From Lineus longissimus (lineage: Eukaryota > Nemertea > Pilidiophora > Heteronemertea > Lineidae): DNA of 64,000 nucleotides. The DNA lies in NCBI RefSeq assembly GCF_910592395.1, contig NC_088315.1:6326501-6390500 (forward strand), given 5' to 3'. This document shows, in pieces, positions 1-13,450 of this stretch. How positions within the stretch are numbered: the stretch's first letter is position 1; every line of letters starts with the position of its first letter. A program made the translations under genes and the position numbers. Below the pieces are notes generated by a model. That model did no database searches. It was given only the letters and a program-made list of their open reading frames with translations, and was not told the origin of the DNA.

Positions 1-440
1 AAATAGCTGCAGTCCATAAAGTGGTTTCATCCAGAACCTGTCATCACAGACAGGACAGCTCCAACAAGTTCTCAAGTCGATATTTAAAGATCGTCTCAAG
101 TCGGGGCAGGATATAAGTATCAAGGTCAAGATCAAAGCATTGCAAGATAATGGATCAGTAGGAACTCAAATCCAGAACCTCTTCACTTGGTTCAGAATGG
201 GTCAATATTTAGTGTCAGTCTCAAGTGGTTAGGAACAGTAGACTTTAGTGGGATGACCTCAAGACAATGCAAAACACAGATCAGGAAATTCCTTGCTAAT
301 GATCATTTAGTGATTTTATGATTTTAACAGTAGAAATCCTAATAGGAAAACTCAGAAGACATGTTGCCTTTGTATACAAGGTTTATATTACTGTTCTAAA
401 AACCTACCTCCTCCTCGAAAATGTGACATCTCTCCATTAG

Positions 441-3400
441 CTAGCTTGCTTTTTTGTCCTCCATCAAGCGACACACTTTTTTCAAGTCCCTCTCCTGAGC
501 CATCTGCATCGCATCGTACACTGCTGGACACCGGGACCCCTTGTGTAATGCGTAACACCACTGGTCACACTCTTGTCCAGGATACTGAAAAAATAAAACA
601 GAAAAACTCTAATTAAACTGTGGACAACATTTGGGCAAGTGCATGACAGAGAAAGTTAAAGCTTTGAAGTTAAACTATCGTTGTAGATATCAGAACCGGT
701 TTGAAGAGAACTTCATCATCAAATTAGGCACCTTCTGATTGTACCATTTTTCTCATGACAGATACGAGACTCATAGGCAGAATATGACTTTAGTAGGCAC
801 AGAAAGGACACTGTACAATCAAACTCAAGAAGGAATGATGCATTAAGCCAGACGACTGTTGGAGGGGCAGTCCAAAGCGAAGCACCACAATTCCTCTGGG
901 GTTGATGAATGATGTCATTACTGATTTCAGGGCAAATTACATGTATACATATTCTAATATCTTCTCAGCCTCCAGTTTACACTTACATTGTACTTCAAGT
1001 CAAATGGGAAGCCTTTTCCCACTAAGTAACAAGCCACGTCCTCCTGCATGTGGTCAACTGCATAAGTGACTGGATCACACTCTTCAAACTGAAAACAAAC
1101 AAAATACATGAATTAAGAGCTTCTGCTTTTGCCAACATGTTTTTATGAATTCTGTGTTATCATGCGAATTGAGACAATGAGGAAACAGTTGAACTGTTAT
1201 TGAAATTGGAAAGTGAAAGTTTTTCTAAATTCTGATAAAAAAATGTTAACGTACATCCCTGACAAGTGTGCCTATCACTTCCGGCGAGGTGACAGGTGAT
1301 AAGAGTTCCTTGACAGCCATCAGATCTCCCAGCGTCAACAGATCCTCAAGCTGAAAAAGGAAGGATTGTGATAAAATAGAAAAAAAAGACAAGTTGGAAA
1401 TTCTTATAAGTGGCATGGGTGCTTCAAATGCGTGATAACCTGGTAATGTAATGTTGACATTTTCCCTTTTGTTTTAACGAAGTCGTGTGCTACAACCATA
1501 TATCATACGAATTGATAAGCTGTTATCGCCATAGAGTAGGAGAGCCTTCTTATGGGTGTTAATTCAGACATACGAAAAAAACATCTACCTTTTTGGCCAT
1601 TTTCGTCTCAGCCGAAGGTATCTTCAGAGATTCATGGAGAGGCGGCAGCCGGTCCATACTGACTCTCCTCTCCAGCTTAAGGCCATCTCCTGGCTTCCAC
1701 TTTCCACTGTGAATGTTTTCAATCAGATTTGCTAACAGCGTCATCTTCTTCCTCTTGGCCAAGTCGAGCGCTGTGAACTGATTAGGACACGGGCTACCCT
1801 CGTGTAATGAGTAACACCATTCGTCGCACTCAAAGCCTGGATTCTGAAAGAAGGAGAGACAAGGTGACGACTATACCTTACCACTATTGCTGTTGAATAA
1901 CAAACTGAATCATTGGTTTTAAACTAGTTTGCGACCTTAGACAAGTGATCCTACTTTGAGTGCCATCTCTGTCGTCAGTGATGTTGCTTTCAACTGTGAT
2001 TCCAGAGTACCATACTTACATCATAGTAAATGTGAGTTGGGAAATTCTTCTCGACAAGATAACAGGCTATCTTCTCCTGTTGACAGTCAATAGCTCGAAT
2101 CACAGGATCGCGATCTCCAAACTGGAAAGATAAACCACATCAGATAAACAGAAAGAAGAGCAGAATTTTATAAAATAGAGATATGGCCATTACTGACAAG
2201 ATCATCATTTAAAACAATTATATTTCACGAGTCTGATAAGAGCCTATGTCTTACAGTTCACTGCAGGTGTTGCCATCAAGTCCTCAAAGAGCTGAATAAA
2301 CAAACTAAACAAACTAAACAGCCTTCAACACTTACTGCTTCTAAGATTGTTTCAACTTCCTCAATTTGAACGATGGGATCTAAACATTTCCTGATCTCAC
2401 CAAGCTGGCCATTGATGATCTTATCTTCAAGCTGAAGCGGAGAGAAGAAGATTGACTGGTGAAATGCAGTTACACAATGCCGAAAGTGCTGTCATCATGC
2501 ATGAATTTACTGAAACTTGGTATTTATAGAATTTGTATATCCACCTACATGACATCATGGTTGACCACAACACATTTTCAATCCCCACAAGGGAATCACA
2601 AATTGGTCCAAGACACCTACCTCAGCGGCAAACTTCTCATATTTGTCCATCGTACTGAACTGGCGCTTGAAGTTGGCCTCTTTTAGCGACCATTTCTTCT
2701 CTGCAAACTCCGTCAGCGAGTCTACGCTGACACGACGATTTGATTTGAGCGTTTCACCAGGCACCCGTGTACCAGATCTGATTTCACCCATGAGTTTCTC
2801 GATGAATGACATGTTCTTCTCCTCAGCCAGTTTGAGGGCATCATACTGCGAGGGGCAGGGTTTACCAACATGGAGGGCATAGCACCACGGCTCGCATTCC
2901 TCTCCTGGTTTCTGGAATCAACAATTTCAAAATGTGTATCACAGAACCACTGATACTCGAGGCTTGCACTAGACTTTCTTTATTAGGAGTCAGTTTTGGA
3001 AAGATCTTGGGAGTCCAGTTTAAGGTGTTTAACTCAATACGTCGAAAATTCAAGGTTCTTTGCCAGGTTTCATGTTTCAAAAGACTCTTTTAGGAGGTAA
3101 TCTCGAGGCCAGAGTTATTACTTCAAGTCCGCATTTTGGCATGACTGAGTCAATATATAAATAGAAGGTGATTCCTTTAAGGTTAAAAGTCAAGTCAGTG
3201 CAGCATACTGTTTTTTAGTAGATGTCCATAACACATAAGGTCTTGCATTGCATGATGTGTCCTAGTGCATTATGTCGTGAAGTCATCATTCGACTGGTCA
3301 ACCCAGCACACGTCAGACCAGAATACCACACCAGTCTACCATAGTGAAATGGTTATAATCTCATCAGATAAAGTACTTACATAATATGTGTTGTTGAAGG

Positions 3401-4514
3401 AGAAGTATTTCTCAATGAGATAGACAGCTATCTTTTCTTGATTCAATTCTATTGCTCGCACAACGGGGTCTCTCTCTTCATACTGCAAGAAAATTGAAGA
3501 GATGGCTTACTTGGGTTTCAATAGGATCATGCGAGTTTGAAACAAATAAACTGGAGTTTCTAAGAAAATTCTACTGAAGCTTTTCTATGGATACAAAAAT
3601 ACTCGAAAGTGTGTAGTTGACTACCAAGTTGACGGTAAGCTATCTTCCAATGTTTATACTTAAATGAACATCGCGAAATATCAATTCTAATCTAAATCTA
3701 AAGCATGTTATGTGTAAGTCAATTGCCAAATTGATCAGTTCATTCCTGGAGGAAAAGATTTCTATAAATTCGATGGTTTTTGACCTCTTTAAGCGATATA
3801 TGAGCTTCGCTGTTATGCTCTTTCAATATCCCCTTGGGTTTGCAACATGAGGTTAGAAAGGCTAGTGCTATAAAGTTAACAATGACATTATCAACAACTA
3901 ATACCTACCCCCGGCATGCTTCCGAACTGCAATAAGAAGAGGGCAATGCATTGTTTTTAAAAATGCTATGAATCAATTGATGGATCATTGAACAGGCAAT
4001 TTCACAAAGGAAGTTTTTTCAAAGGAACTGAACAAGGTGCTGGAAGATTCGAACTGGATTAGGAATTGGTTTCTAAAGTCGGTGGATATCCTTCTCTAAA
4101 TGTTAGTAAGCCTTCACAGCCAAGCGGATACTGCCTAAACGAAACAGCATGCTAATGGCATTGAGATGAGGACAGACAACAAATGGAACTTGTATACCCT
4201 TCCCTTGATAGGCAAAGGTTGCATTGAAGGACACAGCCAAATATTGTCATCAGGGAGCAGCAAGGACAAGATGGAAATGGTCTAATAAGTTGGACTTGTT
4301 TGGATACTGATGGTTTTATTCACGTAGTAAGGACTAGGATTTGAATGATAAGGGCAGGTGGCAGAAAGGTTTTGCCAAATGTACAATGTGAATGAATTCA
4401 GTTCAATCCCTTACGTACCATGTCTTGAATCTCCACGATCTGCTCATAGTCAGTGATTGGATCTAAAAGTTTCTTCACTTCTGCCAAGTCTCCACTTGCG
4501 ATGGATGTGCCGAG
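441..4514 (-). CDS. Ankyrin-like modular protein with repeated ECxxWCYxLHxGxxCP motif (3' part of gene)
   Basis: Exons read by splice site and phase: 4419-4514, 3909-3926 (possible 18-nt microexon), 3381-3482, 2621-2911, 2336-2431, 2020-2121, 1589-1843, 1255-1350, 987-1088 and 441-584 with stop TAG. Every intron is phase 0. The exons repeat as a three-part module of 32 codons (LxxxIxxGDLxEVKKLLDPI-like), 34 codons (DPVxRAIxxxQEKIAxYLVEK-like) and 48 to 97 codons. The third type starts with [NKY]PGxEC[DE]xWCYxLHxGxxCP and runs into ALxLAxxKxM, which looks like an ankyrin inner helix. Helix pairs such as GDLMAVKELL and YDALKLAEEKNM suggest ankyrin-type solenoid repeats. Two third exons carry RRVSxD, a PKA-type site. 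The spacing of introns and conserved Cys implies tandem duplication of a three-exon cassette. The 5' end is unresolved. A possible first exon lies at 5041-5109 (ATG to a gtgagt donor, phase 0, 23 codons) but is weak. I do not recognise a named family; a scaffold role is a guess. Confidence 0.72.
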
Positions 4515-7500
4515 CTGGAAAGAAGACGCGGATTAAATCGGAGAAAAATGACAAAAGTTGAGACTAAACCTACCACGCATGTCATCAAGCAAGCAGTAAA
4601 ACATGACCTGGCAAACCTTTTGTTGGTTTTTAAGACTGTCTTGACTTACTCTTGAATTATGGATTTCATTTTTTAGATGTTTGTGGAAGTTAGGGTTACC
4701 TTTGCTTGAAACAAACAAAAATATGAGGACCTAAATTATTTACAAGGTGTGTTAAACAACTAAGAATATCTAAGTGCCATGATGACCTTTTAAAAGTTAG
4801 TTACAGAAAAGAATTTACGTCCCCCAAAATCTACCTATTTTGATGTTATCCTCCATTAACACCAAAGCATCTTGGCCTTGACATTGCTATGTCCTTGATA
4901 ATTATTTTAATTATAAGCATACTGGTAAATGATTGGTGCACAACCCTGAGACAGGATGGTGTTGAAGGAACCTCATGATAAACGTCTCCCTGCAACACGC
5001 CCTCAACCTTTCCAAAACTGATGCCTGGCTTGAGACTCACGTCAGAACCCCAGCCTTCTCCAAGGCCAATGACTAGAAATCCGTCACTCCATGTTTGAAA
5101 GTGCGCCATTAACTTTTATGGAATATCTAATTCACTAAATTTTAACAAGCAAAAGCATACTATTTGAACAGCTCTACTCAACTTCTACAGTAGAAGAGTC
5201 CAACATACCCTCAAACTGTAATCTTTGTATCCAGTTCAACGCCCAATGATCGAAGAATCGAAATATTTCATAAAATGAAACTATGATGAGTTGACTGCGA
5301 TAGTCGATACACTTTGAAAAGAAAATCTACATTGCCAGCATTATACTATTGAATGGCAAACTATTCCTGATAGGCCTAACAACCTTCATGTAGATGAGTA
5401 GCTCACCTCTCCATGAACAGCTCACATGGGTTATGGAACCATGCAAGAGGATCGGGTGATTTAAGACACTGAAACTCAAGGTCTAGCAATTAGCATGTCT
5501 AGGGGCCCACTCTTGTCCCTGCCTCTTACGGGGCAAAATGACTGATGGCCAGAGACAGTACAACGAAAAGGTACATACATCCACAATGTGGCGTACATGT
5601 ACTGTCAAATCAAAGTGTGAAGATTAAAAATCTTTCAGAATGTCCCAAGAACCAAATCGGAATAGCTGATACACTTACCCTTTCGGCTAACATTTTACAC
5701 TGGCTACTGTCCATTTTTAATGTCTACTTATCATCAACCAGATTCGCTGCAAATAGAAAAGGAAATCAGGACTTGTAGAGGGGATCGGATACTAAATCAC
5801 AGTCAAATAAGCCAAACTGAGATCCAAATAAATGGTGCTACCCTGAGATGCGATAGAAGGTTTAGCATTGAGGAACTCACCTGCTCCTTCTTTCAATAGA
5901 CAATAGGTAGATGAAAAGCTACGTAAACACAGAAAATGCTTTCTGACAGGCAAGTAAACAGCATGGCCATAACCTTAGAGAAATCAAACCAAAACAGTGT
6001 AGTTTTCCCAAGAATCAGTATCACGATCAGAATGTTGATAAACAAGAGATGTTTAAGTCACGTGACAATAGGATCCGGGTCCATGCACAATAACACAGCT
6101 GACCCAGTTGAAAACCCGGGTACAGCTGATCGAGCACTGAATCAATATTACCCTCTCATGGCATTCAAGGATGTTTATCAACTCAAATCATCCCAATTGC
6201 ATGAATTGAATACATTCCCAGGTTTGACCTTAATGCAAGGACACTGACAGCATCATGAAAGTGGAATGCAAATTAACCACAAAGCAAAGATGATACCAAC
6301 TATCCTAACAAGAGGTTCAAGAGCTCGGTGCTCAGCTGACATTGACAGACCGAGTGTTCTACATTCTATGAAATAGTGATGCCCATCTGAAAAGTGAAAT
6401 TCTCAGGAGCCCCAAGCCATATTACCCGAGTACCTCGCTGTGCAGTGATAGGAATGCCAAGAAAAGACTGATCAACATAGGACATACCGTGATTCATTTT
6501 ACACGTTTAAGGCATACAATCAGTTTTTGACATTGAAAATTGTCGATATTCCACATACATAGGCCTACTTCATGTTCTGGAAAATTCATCCTAGTTCAAC
6601 TCCTTAACCTGACAAATCACTGACAATCATCCCAGAGGTAGGTATGATGGAATCCAAGCAACACCAAATCAAAAAATTCCAATCTCAAAAAAGACTTCAC
6701 ACTCACCGGTTATTCCAAGTCAAGTCAATGAGTACATGGAGTATATAGAGAAAATCCAATCTATTTTATACCTTCGCTTGACAGATGAGATAAACTACTC
6801 CACTTTCACATGATATATTGAACTGACCTGGTTTTGATGATGAGAGCAATCTGGCCGAGACAGGTTTGCCAGGAAATTCCCGGCAAAAGACGTAACAATA
6901 TCATGACTTGTGCACAAATCTAGTAAGGCCACCAATGTCAGTCAAAGACTCTGACCCCAGGGCCAGGGATTAACCTGGTGACTGACTGATCTGAGACATA
7001 CATTCTTCAAGCATTGTATGAATAAGCAATCATGAAAGAGGTCAGTCAAGAAAGGCCGATTCACCAACACCAAGACAGGACAACGTAGGCCTACTCACTA
7101 CTCCTGGAATTTGATTGAAAGAACCTACTAAAGACGGGAATCCGAATTATGGATATGACCACCCAAACTCAGTTAAAAACACTGAAAGTTACCCAGCAGG
7201 CAACTAAGGTGATTGAATATTTTGATACCTCATAAATTTGTATTGTACATCCTCAGAAGACGTGAAATGATATTCAATTCAAGTCCACAGACCAATAAAG
7301 TAATAAGATTATACCTCCTGCAGACTAAATAATCTCAATAACATCAGGTTACATGTATTTAAACCCATTCCCACAATGGATAAAAGAAAATTGGGTCATC
7401 ACCAGGGGTAACAATTGGCATTGACTGAGCGATAGACCCAAGCTGAAGAGTGAAAAGAACTATATGGTCTGCGTTGAGACAAGAGAGTGTGGGTCCTCAA

Positions 7501-9176
7501 AGCACAGCATGAAAGAATGATCACCATTTATAGCATTTGATATACCCCGTATCTCATTGCTCCCAATTAACCTTTGATATCGAGGTTCACTGACTTGGGA
7601 CTGCATTTCTGGTGATAGGCCTACGAACAGACGATTTCGAAGAAGTTTGTTTTGGCGCTGACTAGTCATGCGTTTCACCTGGAACAAAGTTCCCAGTGGG
7701 TTATGGCATTGTCCGAAGTTTGCTAAGGCCTTCTGATGCATTCCGAGAGTGCAGATACTATTTTTTTTGGCTCGAATTCTTCAAAGTCTTTCGTCCTTGT
7801 CGTCCTAAAAACAAAAGCCCATGGCAAAACAATCTTAAGTCATCCAGAAGAGAAGTGGATGAAACATTTGACCTTCCATTCCAATAAATTTTTCATTCTC
7901 ATTGGCATAGACCTAGCACTAACTGCTCATGTGATAGTAAAAACCTTGACCCAACCAGGCCAGCAATAGGGGGAATACTCAGCTGTGTGTGTCAACATTA
8001 CATACATGCATTATGCATGGACCATACAATCAATATTATGATCCATGTAATCATGTATAGAAAAAAAATGAAAATATCAACATCAATTTTGGTCGATTTC
8101 ATCCATAACAACACTTCGATTGCCAATTAACTTTGGCCTCTTGTTATATTGAATTTATGACAATTAATTGCCCATATGCACAACTATACTAACCTATTTT
8201 AACTTTGATCCGAATGAAATTCTCATTTAACTCACTACAACGTGTACAAAATGTACGAAGAAGTAAACAGGGTCAATATTTTCCACACTTGCCGGGACTA
8301 CTAGTTATTGACCTCGCTAATAGGTGGATGACTGATGAGGAAACTCACGTACAGGGTGGCCCAGAAAGGTTTTCCCTTGCACAATAGAATTCTGTTGTGT
8401 GTCCGTTGTGTGAGGGAAAATAATTCTGTAACAACAGGTGTTTAATACACTCCTATTACTGATACAAATTAGCCTCCTGGCAATCAGGTGGGGACAGATG
8501 TGACATCAATCGTATCTTTCACAAAATAAGAAGTTGGCAATGTATCGAGGGAACAGCATCCTAGGACCTCTTCTTGCCACATTATAAAGATCACAGCTCT
8601 ACATGCAGTGTTTGTCAAAAGGGGGAATAGATAACTACACTTATATTTAAACAAGATTACATTTATTGAAAAAATATCCATCGCCTCCATGACGACTTTA
8701 AGATATAGGGCATCAAAGAAATTAATGCTGGTCTCATGCTCTGATGACTCAGAGGGAAGTTTTACTGTCAATGAACATACATGTACACAAAACAGTAGTA
8801 TTTCTTGAGCCCTAGCACTGAAATCACAGCGTGGCAGTGTAAATGGGCCTTTACTCTTTTCGTCTCGTTCTTTTTTCTGGTGTAAAAAACCTCCCTCACT
8901 GAAAAGGAATGTGACTCACAGCACCTCCCAGCAGATTTGATAGGTCACTATGCCATTGTTCACAAATAGTATGTATCAGCACAACACACTTCTACTTTAA
9001 TAGTGATACACTTGTGATTGTCACACCCATTCTCATGGAAATAAACAGCATTTTTGACATCATCTTTTTGGTCATTTCTGTGGGTGAAGAATTCCACTTC
9101 ATCATATGAATCATGATTCCAAGAACAGCAGAGTACCTCCTGAACACAAATAACACATCAATTGTTCACAAATGTC
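4515..9176. other. No convincing gene
   Basis: Intergenic or 5'-intron sequence between the ankyrin-like gene and NUP62, AT-rich. The only coding hint is the weak candidate exon 5041-5109 (-). The reading frames at 5936-6247, 7460-7741 and 8484-8771 lack splice signals and protein-like composition. Confidence 0.5.
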
Positions 9177-12100
9177 TCAATCGTATGCAAGTCGGAAATT
9201 TCTTTCTTGCTCTCTCCGTCGAACATCAGCCAGCTTTGAAATCTCATCCACCTTCCTTTGTACCATTGCTGGAAAAGAAAACCACGATAATGAAATGTAC
9301 TGACATGATGTTTTTATTTTCCTCATCCACCATCCGGCAGACCATAAAACATTTCGATGCCTTATGAGTCGCTCATGTTTCAGGCTCTCGCCCAGCAGAC
9401 TTATAACTATTTTAACTTTTAACTCTATTCAAACCACAGGACAAGAGTTTACAAAACATAACCTTTTTGACTGTTCTGATCCTGCTAATGGACACCAACT
9501 AAGAACATCAATCACATACCTGAATTTTGATCTATCCATTGCAGCGAGTCCATGTGTGCGTTAAGAATTCTCGCGATTTGATTGACCTGAAAAGAATCGG
9601 TGGTTTTATAAATACCAGTAGTGAGTACGCAAAACTGTTCTTACATGGGAACACAAGAAATAGTCAAGAGACGAACAGCCAATTCCTGAATTGGGACAGT
9701 GCAAAGAGGAGACGTTTGTCCAAAATGATAAGGCAGTCGCTCTCACCGGCAAGACCTGGACAAAACAGTCAAAAGCCGAGGGCAAAAAATTTGAATCATT
9801 GACGACTAATTCCCTCACAGGAGTGAGTACAAGGGGCTAAGTATGCAAATGATGCAAACAAATTGATCCAGCACTGACACCTTCTCTCTTGCCTTTTTTA
9901 AATTCCATGACGGATTTGTTATTAGTCCACCAACATGATAAAAGGTGAAGTGAAAGTACTTACTGGGTCTGTGTTGTCTTGATTTCCACTTGAGGCATTC
10001 AAATGCTCCACAATCTCTTTCAGATCGTTCACCATCCTCTTCAACTGCGCATCAATATTCTCAGCCATTTGATATCTGAAGCAAAGAATGTAAGGATTAA
10101 AGATCACATCCATCTGTTAGTTACGTTTTCTCTTTCATGGGTACAAACATGAGACAAGAACGCGAGACAATAGTACGGTATGTACCACTGCAGTTTCAAT
10201 GTGGTCGACACGTAGTAGAAAAAGAAGTCTGATTAGGATTTGGAAACTTACGTGTGTTCTCTCTCCAAGTCTGCATGTTGTTGATACCCGATGGGCGGTA
10301 ACTGGTCCACTGCTTTTTCTAACGGCTCTAACATTTCTTCCAATTCTTTCTGTTGTGCTTGGATGAAGTCCAGCTCATGATCCAAACGTTTCTGGTCTAA
10401 TTTCACTTTGTCGACATCAGTGTTCAGTTGGGTAATCTGAAAAGAGAATTAATTTGAGGAAGGTTGCAAAACAAAATTGAAAACGATTTTGGTACAATTG
10501 CAGCTATGAGTTAGCATCAATATGTTATCAAGCAAAATATCAATAGGACACCAGCTTGTTGCAGCTTTTCCCTGTCAACACCTTGTGGACTGGCTGATAG
10601 TGTGCACATGCAGCATGTTAACATGGTCAGTATATCTATCCATAGAAGTTTCGGCATTCTGAATGACTCAAGTTTCAACCACACTGTCAGTTTACTTACA
10701 CTATCTCCATTTTCAATCAACAGCCTATCCCATGCATTGACTTGTAAAGCTTGCTGTAAGAAGATGCTTTCTTGTTCTTCCAAGTCCAAGGTCCACTTGT
10801 TGATCAGCTCTTCCAGTTGCCTGTAGTTCATGGATGGAGCTTGGGCAGCTGACGCAGTCCTGGAGAACAAAAAGTAAATGTTCATTTGGAAACTACTGGC
10901 TTACAAGAATCTACTCAAGATGAATGTGGAGCTGAACACCAGGATTCAGCTCTTGTTCTTCCGCCCTGCTCATGAATGAGAGGAATGCTGGCCAAAGGCA
11001 CCACCCTGACCACAAACCTTTGCAGCCAAACTCTCTAGGACAGCTGACTTTGTTACCAAAAATTGACATCCGATCACAGAAGAATAAGAAGGGAAAATAT
11101 AATAGTGCAGGCCCAGTTTTTTAACTCCCTCACCTTCCACCTGAACACTATGTGCGTACTGTCAGAATTGCTTTACTCTTTCACCGACGAGGCAAGAAAG
11201 CAGTGTTACTTGTTCTGGGGTTCTTTTTAGTGGGGAAGGTATTCAACCTTACGATCTCTCCTGACTTACGTGGTTGTTAATGTAGTGAGATTGGTGGACG
11301 TAGTCGTTGTTGATGTTCCTAACACTGGAAACAACGATGATGTACTAGTAGTCGTTGTAGCAGTCGTGGACGCAGGGGTCGACGAGAGACCACTTAATCC
11401 ACTGAAACCAAAACTCGCCTTCGCTGTCGTAGTGGCAGTCGATGTTGCTGCTGGTGTAACTCCCAAGCCTGTCCCTAACACTGTAGTGGTAGTCCCCAAG
11501 CCTAATCCGGTAGAGGTGGTCCCCAAGCCTAAACCTGTAGTGGTAGTCCCCAGGCCTAATCCTGTAGTGGTAGTCCCCAAGCCTAATCCTGTAGTGGTAG
11601 TCCCCAAGCCTAATCCTAATCCTGTTGTGGCTGTCGTAGCCGCAGGTGCCGGCGTGGAAAATGCTGCAGTTAATGCTGAAGGTGCAGCAGTGCTTGTGGG
11701 CACAGATGTGCCAAGTTTCAGACCACCTGGAATGGAAAACGAGACTTGTGAAAATCTTTATGACCACTACTGCCAAAGTCTGTCATGACACAAGATCGGG
11801 AAGCAACACTGACCAAGGAACACAAAAGTATTGTGGTAAAAACAAAATATTGAACAATCTACCCAATGATACTAAGTTTTAGTAAGGGATTGACAAATTT
11901 TTAGGACTAAACACTGGGAGTAATGATTGGTTTGCAGCCCTGGATATACGTATTTTGGACAAAATGATCAAAGAAATTATTTTTTTAGACTTGTTCTTTG
12001 TACTAACCTGTTGCGCCAGGGAAAGCAAATCCTCCGGCAGGTAGCACTGTAGGGGTGGCAGTTGGTTTCACTGTTGCAGTGGTAGGAAGCGTAGATGCTG

Positions 12101-12967
12101 GTGTGGGCGTCACAGTCGCCTGGGGAGTAGCGATGCCTGTAGGTTTAGTCCCAGAAAGACCACCGAAAAACCCACCAGTAGGTGCGGCTGATGTGGTACC
12201 TCCAAGGCTAAAAGTACCTGCACCAGCTGGAGAAGCAAAAGTTGAACCCTGTGTCCCCAAAGTTGATGCAGGAGTTGCACTGGTTGCGGCTCCAAAGGAA
12301 AACCCTCCAGCAGCACCAGCTGGTGCTGGTGCTGGTGTCCCACCGAAGGAAAAACCGGATGTGCCAGTTGATGCGGGCTGTGAGGCTGGTGTAGTTGTTG
12401 CACCCCCTGCAAATGAGAATCCTCCAGTGGTAGGGGCACCTGTGGTAGAAGCACCTAACAATGAACCACCAGTTGACGCTGCTGCAGTCCCGGCAGGTGC
12501 AGCTCCGAAGGCGAATCCCGATGCCGCAGCAGGCTTTGTAGTGGCTGTCTGCTGAGGAGTCCCAAAACTGAAACCTGATGTGGCTGCTGGAGTTGCCGTA
12601 GCTGCTGGTGCAGCGCCGAAGGAAAATCTACCTGAAATTTGTAATGTAATGGGTCATTAAAATTTCTGCACTGAAATCATTCAGAATAGGTGACTGCATA
12701 TCAGGAAAAGACACAGAGGAACAGGTGAGTGCACTTTAGGAAAAGAATGTTTACAACTCCAATGCATGCTGAGTGACTTTCAATGCACAAGGAATCTTAA
12801 AGAACCAACATACCGGCTGGTGAAGCTGTGGCGGCAGCAGTGCTCGCAGGTGTACCAAAGGAGAAGCCACCAGCTCCAGTTGCTCCTGTGGTTGTTGTGG
12901 CACTAGTTGTAGGTGTGGCAAAGCTGAAGCCACTACCACCACCAAAGGAAAATCCACCTGCAGACAT
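9177..12967 (-). CDS. NUP62: Nucleoporin p62 (central-channel FG nucleoporin)
   Basis: Eight coding exons in consistent phase: 12814-12967, 12008-12631, 11270-11726, 10700-10859, 10252-10436, 9964-10075, 9520-9586 and 9177-9268 (stop TGA). They total 1851 nt, or 616 residues, against about 520 in vertebrates. Residues 1 to about 411 are the unstructured Thr/Ala/Pro-rich permeability-barrier region with GFSFG, GFAFG and GGFSF repeats. Exon 11270-11726 replaces FG by a GLGLGTTTT minisatellite. From about residue 412 comes the Nsp1/Nup62 coiled coil, with near-verbatim family blocks: MNYRQLEELINKW, QVNAWDRLLIENG, VKLDQKRLDHELDFI, AENIDAQLKRM and ILNAHMDSLQWIDQNS. These form the trimer with Nup54 and Nup58 in the pore channel. 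The ATG is followed at once by SAGGFSFGG. An acceptor at 12978-12979, ten bases before it, implies an upstream non-coding exon. Identity is near certain; the exon ends were read by eye. Confidence 0.97.
11500..11630 (-). repeat. Coding minisatellite, 27-bp unit (GLGLGTTTT)
   Basis: About five copies of a 27-bp unit inside NUP62 exon 11270-11726, each encoding GLGLG followed by TTTT or TTST. The frame is kept throughout. The Phe of the usual GLFG/FG motifs is Leu in every copy. Confidence 0.85.
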
Positions 12968-13099
12968 GGCTCCTGATCTGAAAGATTAGAAATATTTTTG
13001 ATAACGGTAGTCGGTAGGCCGAGAACTTTTGTAAAAACGGTACTGTTCTTGAATACTTAGGAAGTTAGGTATCAGGTTTTCGTCGTTTCTATGTCAACT

Positions 13100-13450
13100 G
13101 TGACAATCACTGACTGTCATGGCACTTATTGGCAGGGCAGCTTGCCATCATCAAGGCATATGCCTTTGCAACTTTCATTTTGCAGACCGCATGCGCATGC
13201 TGGTAGGCCTACTGTCATTATTGTCAGACTCAGATGATATGTTGTTGCCTGTGTTGGGAAAGTGTTTTTTTACTAGTTTTTGGCTTGCTCGCTTGACAAT
13301 GAAAGTAAAGAGGAAATCTGCAAAGTTAAGGTAAATATTTATCGCTCAATAATATAACGATAACATTTCAGTATATTTCAATCCACACCTTAAAACTGGC
13401 AAAATATGAAAGAAACTGGGCAAGAGAAAATCGAAAATGGCGGAACGTGG
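13100..13450. promoter_or_regulatory. Possible NUP62 upstream region with NRF1-like and YY1-like motifs
   Basis: GCATGCGCATGC at about 13190 is an NRF-1/alpha-Pal-like palindrome. AAAATGGCGGAAC at about 13434 resembles a YY1 site (CCGCCATTTT on the NUP62 strand). Both are typical of housekeeping promoters and lie 0.2 to 0.5 kb upstream of the NUP62 start. Inferred from motifs only. Confidence 0.3.

Noticed and set aside
5041-5109. Possible first exon of the ankyrin-like gene (MAHFQTWSDGF onwards)
   Set aside because: Phase fits, but there is no other support; mentioned only as a candidate.
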